Of a DNA stretch of 64,000 nt, positions 59,874-64,000 are shown piece after piece (positions within the stretch are counted from its first letter, which is position 1; each line of letters begins with the position of its first letter). The position numbers and the translations under genes are program-made. The notes beneath the pieces are model-generated. The model saw only the letters and a list, made by a program, of their open reading frames with translations, was not told the origin of the DNA and searched no databases. This stretch comes from Mediterranea sp. An20 (lineage in GTDB: Bacteria > Bacteroidota > Bacteroidia > Bacteroidales > Bacteroidaceae), in NCBI RefSeq assembly GCF_002160055.1, contig NZ_NFJV01000014.1, positions 1 to 64,000 on the forward strand, written 5' to 3'.

Positions 59874-60320
59874 TCAGAGTTTTACTACTTGTCCGCCAAC
59901 AGCTTCAATGGCAGCGACAGCCGTCTTGGAGAACGCATGAGCCTGCACATCGACTTTAGCAGTCAAAGTTCCATTACCTAAAATCTTGACCAGTTGTTTA
60001 GAAGAAACAAAACCAGCCGCAATCAGGTCGTTAATACCAACAACCTGCAGATTCTTAGCCTCGGCCAACTTTTGAACAGTATCCAAATTGATAGCCTTGT
60101 ATTCTACACGATTGATGTTCTTAAAGCCAAATTTCGGAACACGGCGTTGAAGAGGCATCTGACCACCCTCAAAACCTATTTTCTTAGAATAGCCCGATCT
60201 TGACTTAGCACCCTTATGACCGCGCGTAGAAGTCCCGCCCAATCCGGAACCCGGACCACGACCGATTCTTTTTCTAGTCTTTGTAGAGCCGGCAGCTGGC
60301 TTCAAATTATTTAAGTTCAT
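59874..60320 (-). CDS. rplO: Large-subunit ribosomal protein L15
   Basis: 148 aa. A late assembly protein of 50S. Start MNLNNLKPAAGSTKTRKRIGRGPGSGLG with the Gly-rich N-terminal extension; GFEGGQMPLQRRVPKFGF is a family signature. Lies between rpmD (32 nt) and secY (4 nt). Confidence 0.98.
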   Translation of the reverse strand: MNLNNLKPAAGSTKTRKRIGRGPGSGLGGTSTRGHKGAKSRSGYSKKIGFEGGQMPLQRRVPKFGFKNINRVEYKAINLDTVQKLAEAKNLQVVGINDLIAAGFVSSKQLVKILGNGTLTAKVDVQAHAFSKTAVAAIEAVGGQVVKL

Positions 60321-60352
60321 ATCCTAAAGTTCTTAATTATTCAACAATAATT

Positions 60353-60529
60353 TTACTTCACGATGGTAACAAGATGTTTCACCTTATCAACCATACCCAG
60401 AATTGAAGGAGTGCATTCGTGTTCAACCACACGATTCAACTTACGAAGACCCAGGGCATCGAGCGTTCTTTTCTGATCAACGGGAGCACCGATTCTACTC
60501 TTTATCTGTTTAATCTTTATAGTTGGCAT
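60353..60529 (-). CDS. rpmD: Large-subunit ribosomal protein L30
   Basis: 58 aa. Starts MPTIKIKQIKSRIGAP and ends DKVKHLVTIVK. The ATG (60529) is the first one in the gap between rpsE and rplO and has GGAGGAAC just upstream. Short single-domain L30; standard place between rpsE (12 nt) and rplO. Confidence 0.96.
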   Translation of the reverse strand: MPTIKIKQIKSRIGAPVDQKRTLDALGLRKLNRVVEHECTPSILGMVDKVKHLVTIVK

Positions 60530-60541
60530 AAAAGTTCCTCC

Positions 60542-61060
60542 TTAACCTCTAAATACTTTATCAATAGAAATACCTCTGTTTTGTGCAACCATGCGTGCAT
60601 CACGCATTTCGCTCAAAGCCAAGATTGTTGCCTTCACCAGGTTATGAGGGTTAGAGGATCCCTTAGACTTAGCCAATACATCCGTCACACCCACACTCTC
60701 CAACACGGCACGCATTGCACCACCGGCAACAACTCCCGTACCATGAGAAGCTGGCTTAATAAACACCTCAGCACCGCCAAACCTTGCAGACTGTTCGTGG
60801 GGGACAGTACCTTTCAGGACCGGAACTTTCGTCAAGTTCTTCTTGGCAGCCTCTACACCTTTGGCAATGGCTGCGGTCACTTCACCGGCTTTACCCAGTC
60901 CCCAGCCGATAATGCCTTCTTCATTACCAACTACAACAATAGCTGCAAAAGTAAAAGTTCTACCACCCTTCGTAACCTTAGTTACGCGATTGATGGCAAC
61001 CAGTCTATCTTTCAGCTCTATGTCGTTTGAAATCTTAACTCTATTATTCAGCTTTGCCAT
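60542..61060 (-). CDS. rpsE: Small-subunit ribosomal protein S5
   Basis: 172 aa. S5 contributes to translational accuracy and mRNA entry. dsRNA-binding-type N-terminal domain ([34 protein letters not shown]) and C-terminal S5 domain. 12 nt before rpmD, 5 nt after rplR. Confidence 0.98.
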   Translation of the reverse strand: MAKLNNRVKISNDIELKDRLVAINRVTKVTKGGRTFTFAAIVVVGNEEGIIGWGLGKAGEVTAAIAKGVEAAKKNLTKVPVLKGTVPHEQSARFGGAEVFIKPASHGTGVVAGGAMRAVLESVGVTDVLAKSKGSSNPHNLVKATILALSEMRDARMVAQNRGISIDKVFRG

Positions 61061-61065
61061 AATGA

Positions 61066-61410
61066 TTAAAATTTAAGTCCACCGTTACGGGCTGCATCAG
61101 CCACTTCTTTAACTCTTCCATGATACAGATAACCATTACGGTCGAACACTACAGTCGTGATGCCAGCTTCCTGCGCCTTTTTCGCAATCAGTTCACCCAC
61201 CTTGGCAGCCTGCTCCTTCTTCGTCATCTTCTCAGTCATTCCCAATGAAGAGGCTGCAGCCAAAGTTCTCCCTGTCAAATCGTCGATTACTTGCACATAG
61301 ATCTGCTTGTTGCTTCTGAACACACTCATACGCGGGCATTCAGGAGTTCCCGAAACCTTATTGCGTACTCTATATTTGATCTTAATTCGTCTTTCTATCT
61401 TTGTAGTCAT
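61066..61410 (-). CDS. rplR: Large-subunit ribosomal protein L18
   Basis: 114 aa. 5S rRNA-binding protein. Start [35 protein letters not shown], with the conserved [39 protein letters not shown] end. Between rplF (20 nt) and rpsE (5 nt). Confidence 0.98.
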   Translation of the reverse strand: MTTKIERRIKIKYRVRNKVSGTPECPRMSVFRSNKQIYVQVIDDLTGRTLAAASSLGMTEKMTKKEQAAKVGELIAKKAQEAGITTVVFDRNGYLYHGRVKEVADAARNGGLKF

Positions 61411-61430
61411 AATACTATCAATTTAAAAGG

Positions 61431-62000
61431 TTACTTCGCACCGGCAGATTTACCAGATTTTCTACGAATTTCTTCACCGACAAACTTAACACCCTTACCT
61501 TTATACGGTTCAGGCTTACGGAAAGAACGTATCTTAGAGCAAACTTGACCAAGCAGCTGTTTGTCACAAGACTCCAGAATGATGAGAGGATTCTTATTTC
61601 TTTCAGACTTAGTCTCCACTTTGATTTCAGGCGGCAACTGGATAAAAATATTATGCGTATAACCTAAAGCCAGTTCAATGATGTTACCTTGGTTAGAAGC
61701 ACGGTAACCCACACCGACAAGCTCCAATTCTTTCTTATAACCTTCCGAAACGCCAACCACCATGTTATGTATCAAAGCACGATACAAACCATGATAAGCA
61801 TGCTTTTGCTTAGGATTATCCAACATAGCATCAGCTTTCTCAGCCAATACCACATGGTTATCGCTAATAGTGACTTCGATCGCGGGATTTACATACTGGC
61901 TCAATTCACCTTTGGGTCCCTTTACAGTAACCACATCATCCTTCAGTGTAACCGTTACACCGGCCGGAATGTTTACGGGCAATTTTCCTATTCTAGACAT
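61431..62000 (-). CDS. rplF: Large-subunit ribosomal protein L6
   Basis: 189 aa. Two L6 domains near the GTPase-factor site; MSRIGKLPVNIPAGVTV start and the C-terminal signature KPEPYKGKGVKFVGEEIRRKSGKSA. 20 nt before rplR, 18 nt after rpsH. Confidence 0.98.
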   Translation of the reverse strand: MSRIGKLPVNIPAGVTVTLKDDVVTVKGPKGELSQYVNPAIEVTISDNHVVLAEKADAMLDNPKQKHAYHGLYRALIHNMVVGVSEGYKKELELVGVGYRASNQGNIIELALGYTHNIFIQLPPEIKVETKSERNKNPLIILESCDKQLLGQVCSKIRSFRKPEPYKGKGVKFVGEEIRRKSGKSAGAK

Positions 62001-62018
62001 TACAAATTCCTCCGACGA

Positions 62019-62414
62019 TTAATAAACATAACACAATACCTCACCACCGATCTTCAGCTGAGAAGCCTCTTTATCTGTCATCACACCTTTGGAAGTAGAC
62101 AGGATAGCAATGCCCAAGCCATTGATTACGCGCGGCATATCCTTATAGCCGGTATATTTACGCATACCCGGAGAAGAAATTCTCTGCAGTTTCTTGATAG
62201 CGTTAACCTTGTTTACCGGGTCGTACTTCAAAGCGACCTTAATCGTTCCTTGCGGGCCATCTTCGATGAACTTATAGTTCAAGATATAGCCTTTTTCGAA
62301 AAGGATTTTCGTAATTTCCTTTTTCAAATTAGAAGCGGGAATTTCCACTACTCTGTGCTTTGCCTGAATAGCATTCCGCAATCTAGTCAAATAATCTGCT
62401 ATTGGATCAGTCAT
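62019..62414 (-). CDS. rpsH: Small-subunit ribosomal protein S8
   Basis: 131 aa. Binds 16S helix 21 and represses the spc operon in E. coli. MTDPIADYLTRLRNAIQAKHRVVEIPAS start; end STSKGVMTDKEASQLKIGGEVLCYVY. Between rpsN (54 nt) and rplF. Whether autoregulation occurs in this organism is not known. Confidence 0.98.
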   Translation of the reverse strand: MTDPIADYLTRLRNAIQAKHRVVEIPASNLKKEITKILFEKGYILNYKFIEDGPQGTIKVALKYDPVNKVNAIKKLQRISSPGMRKYTGYKDMPRVINGLGIAILSTSKGVMTDKEASQLKIGGEVLCYVY

Positions 62415-62468
62415 ATAAAATAAAATTAAATTAATCAGGACTACCCTGACAATATTTAAACTAAAAAA

Positions 62469-62768
62469 TTACCAGCTTGCCTTCTTCACACCGGGGATAA
62501 GACCATTGGAAGCCATCTCACGGAACTGGATTCTGGAGATACCGAACTGACGGATATAACCTTTGGGGCGTCCTGTCAGCTTGCAACGGTTGTGCAAACG
62601 GATCGGGTTAGAGTTTTTCGGCAACATCTGCAACTTCTGTGCAGCTTCATAAGCTTCGGCCGGCTCACCCGTTCTGATGATTTGCTTCAACGCAGCTCTT
62701 TTCTCGGCATATTTGGCTACTAATTTGGCACGTCTTACCTCACGCGCTTTCATTGATTCCTTTGCCAT
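62469..62768 (-). CDS. rpsN: Small-subunit ribosomal protein S14, zinc-free type
   Basis: 99 aa from ATG 62768 ([19 protein letters not shown]); the frame continues to 62807 but that part overlaps rplE's end. It is the long, C-minus S14 without the CxxC...CxxC zinc finger, like that of E. coli. [39 protein letters not shown] is the family core. Lies between rplE (4 nt) and rpsH. Confidence 0.98.
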   Translation of the reverse strand: MAKESMKAREVRRAKLVAKYAEKRAALKQIIRTGEPAEAYEAAQKLQMLPKNSNPIRLHNRCKLTGRPKGYIRQFGISRIQFREMASNGLIPGVKKASW

Positions 62769-62772
62769 ATTC

Positions 62773-63330
62773 TCAATCGTTTTTTGCGTTCTTAAACGGT
62801 AAACCAAATTCTTTCAGCAATGCATATCCTTCTTCGTCAGTCTTGGCTGAAGTTACAAAGGTAATATTCATTCCGAGAATTCGGGTTATACTGTCGATAT
62901 TAATTTCAGGGAAAATGATTTGTTCCTGGATACCCAGTGTATAATTACCCTTACCATCAAACTTGCTTTCGATTCCCTTGAAGTCACGGATACGCGGAAG
63001 AGCCACTCTCACGAGTCTTTCCAAGAACTCATACATTCTCTCACGGCGCAAAGTCACCATAACACCGATAGGCATTTTCTTACGCAACTTGAAGTTTGCG
63101 ATGTCCTTGCGTGAAACAGTAGCCACTGCCTTTTGACCGGTGATAGCAGTCAGTTCGCTGATGGCAACATCAATAATCTTCTTGTCAGCCACAGCCATTC
63201 CCAAGCCCTGATTAATCACAATCTTCTTGAGAACAGGCACTTGCATAGAAGAAGAATACTGGAATTGTGACTTCAATGCAGGAGCAATACGCTCTGCATA
63301 TTCTTTTTTAAGGCTAGCAGTATTACCCAT
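62773..63330 (-). CDS. rplE: Large-subunit ribosomal protein L5
   Basis: 185 aa. Binds 5S rRNA and contacts the P-site t[26 protein letters not shown] start, [23 protein letters not shown] core, and [25 protein letters not shown] end. It overlaps rplX by 1 nt and precedes rpsN by 4 nt. Confidence 0.98.
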   Translation of the reverse strand: MGNTASLKKEYAERIAPALKSQFQYSSSMQVPVLKKIVINQGLGMAVADKKIIDVAISELTAITGQKAVATVSRKDIANFKLRKKMPIGVMVTLRRERMYEFLERLVRVALPRIRDFKGIESKFDGKGNYTLGIQEQIIFPEINIDSITRILGMNITFVTSAKTDEEGYALLKEFGLPFKNAKND

Positions 63331-63662
63331 TACTTAATCTCCTCCTCTGATTTTTTAGAATAACGCACTAAAGTTTTCTTGCCATTGGCATTCACAACTT
63401 CTTTTCTTCCAATACGTGTCGGTTTTCCAGTTTTCGGATCAACCGGGTTCAAATTTGAAATATGCACAGATGCCTCCTGCTTCACAATTCCACCTTGAGG
63501 ATTCTTTGCGCTCGGCTTCGTGCTCTTTGATACCATATTGATACCTTCAACGATGGCCCGGTTCTTCTTCACCAGAACCTGCAACACACGACCAGTCTTT
63601 CCCTTGTCTTCACCAGAGTTAACGTAAACTGTATCGCCTTTCTTTATATGTAATTTAGCCAT
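63330..63662 (-). CDS. rplX: Large-subunit ribosomal protein L24
   Basis: 110 aa. One of the two initiators of 50S assembly. [29 protein letters not shown] is the KOW-motif start; [49 protein letters not shown] follows. Between rplN (20 nt) and rplE (1-nt overlap). Confidence 0.98.
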   Translation of the reverse strand: MAKLHIKKGDTVYVNSGEDKGKTGRVLQVLVKKNRAIVEGINMVSKSTKPSAKNPQGGIVKQEASVHISNLNPVDPKTGKPTRIGRKEVVNANGKKTLVRYSKKSEEEIK

Positions 63663-63682
63663 TACTTAAATCTTTTACAATA

Positions 63683-64000
63683 TTAAAGCACCTCAGGAGC
63701 GAGTGAAACGACTTTCATATTTGTGGCACGAAGTTCACGGGCTACCGGACCAAAAATACGGCTGCCACGAATTTCACCAGCATTATTCAACAACACGCAA
63801 GCATTATCATCAAAACGTATGTAAGAACCATCCGGACGACGGATTTCCTTCTTAGTACGTACGATCAAAGCCTTAGACACTGCACCTTTTTTAATATCAC
63901 TTGAAGGGATGACGCTCTTAACAGAAACAACAATCACATCCCCTACAGAAGCATAACGACGACCTGTACCGCCCAAAACACGGATACAGAGAGCTTCCTT
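63683..64000 (-). CDS. rplN: Large-subunit ribosomal protein L14 (5' end outside window)
   Basis: Codons for about 106 C-terminal residues are present, from [21 protein letters not shown] to LAPEVL; the first 15 or so residues lie beyond the right edge. L14 contacts 16S helix 14 at a subunit bridge. Upstream rpsQ, rpmC and the rest of the S10 operon are expected just outside. Confidence 0.97.
   Translation of the reverse strand, partial: KEALCIRVLGGTGRRYASVGDVIVVSVKSVIPSSDIKKGAVSKALIVRTKKEIRRPDGSYIRFDDNACVLLNNAGEIRGSRIFGPVARELRATNMKVVSLAPEVL

Overview
The window reads as chromosomal DNA of a Bacteroides-type bacterium (order Bacteroidales). Evidence: promoters of the form TTTG-N19-21-TAnnTTTG with almost no TTGACA/TATAAT pairs, weak Shine-Dalgarno sequences, Bacteroidetes-restricted families (DUF4290, DUF4369-thioredoxin lipoproteins, M64 peptidase), a ribosomal spc/alpha cluster without adk between secY and map, and the gene sets sppA-lpxK-punA-thiL, yicC-gmk-nadD and murA-rimM-dxr-rseP. 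The species cannot be fixed from the sequence.

Layout. 1-860: gene-free; two strong minus-strand promoters point out of the left edge, probably at an rRNA operon. 861-5588: sppA, lpxK, punA, thiL (membrane proteolysis, lipid A, purine salvage, thiamine). 5673-10162: an MFS exporter, a lipoprotein translationally coupled to a PagL-like lipid A deacylase, and an internally deleted acyltransferase. 10163-15544: accessory patch with a 7-residue-repeat microORF, a tyrosine recombinase with a disrupted 5' end, a DUF1016/PD-(D/E)XK protein and a kup potassium transporter, ending at tRNA-Leu(CAA). 15786-25450: manC, HIT, greA (with a terminator inside its leader), a thioredoxin-fold lipoprotein without its redox cysteines, pnp, an S41 peptidase, gdhA. 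25733-35291: nadD, gmk, yicC (minus), then tsaB, DUF4290, murA, rimM, an M23 peptidase, dxr, rseP (plus): envelope and core housekeeping. 35392-43947: nhaA, an rRNA m5C methyltransferase, a small ECF sigma cassette, a secreted phospholipase D/cardiolipin synthase, thyA-folA and an Lrp regulator. 44300-53757: M64 peptidase, GNAT, an ExbB/ExbD-type four-gene operon, an esterase, tRNA-Ser(GGA), tatD, a polyprenyl synthase and a TonB-like protein. 53967-54155: IS66 tnpB remnant. 54309-64000: spc/alpha ribosomal operon on the minus strand (rplN to rplQ, with secY, map, infA, rpoA), closed by a strong intrinsic terminator.

Most of the window is core genome. The least explained signals are non-coding: a family of 22-nt tandem repeats at four intergenic sites, each oriented towards a gene start about 70-190 bp away; a 21-nt repeat that encodes an in-frame heptapeptide repeat; two copies of a GCGGACTACGCG palindrome; AT-rich AATTGAG repeats with an inverted 25-nt core; and the terminator in the greA leader. 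I found no complete defence system, CRISPR array or polysaccharide utilisation locus.
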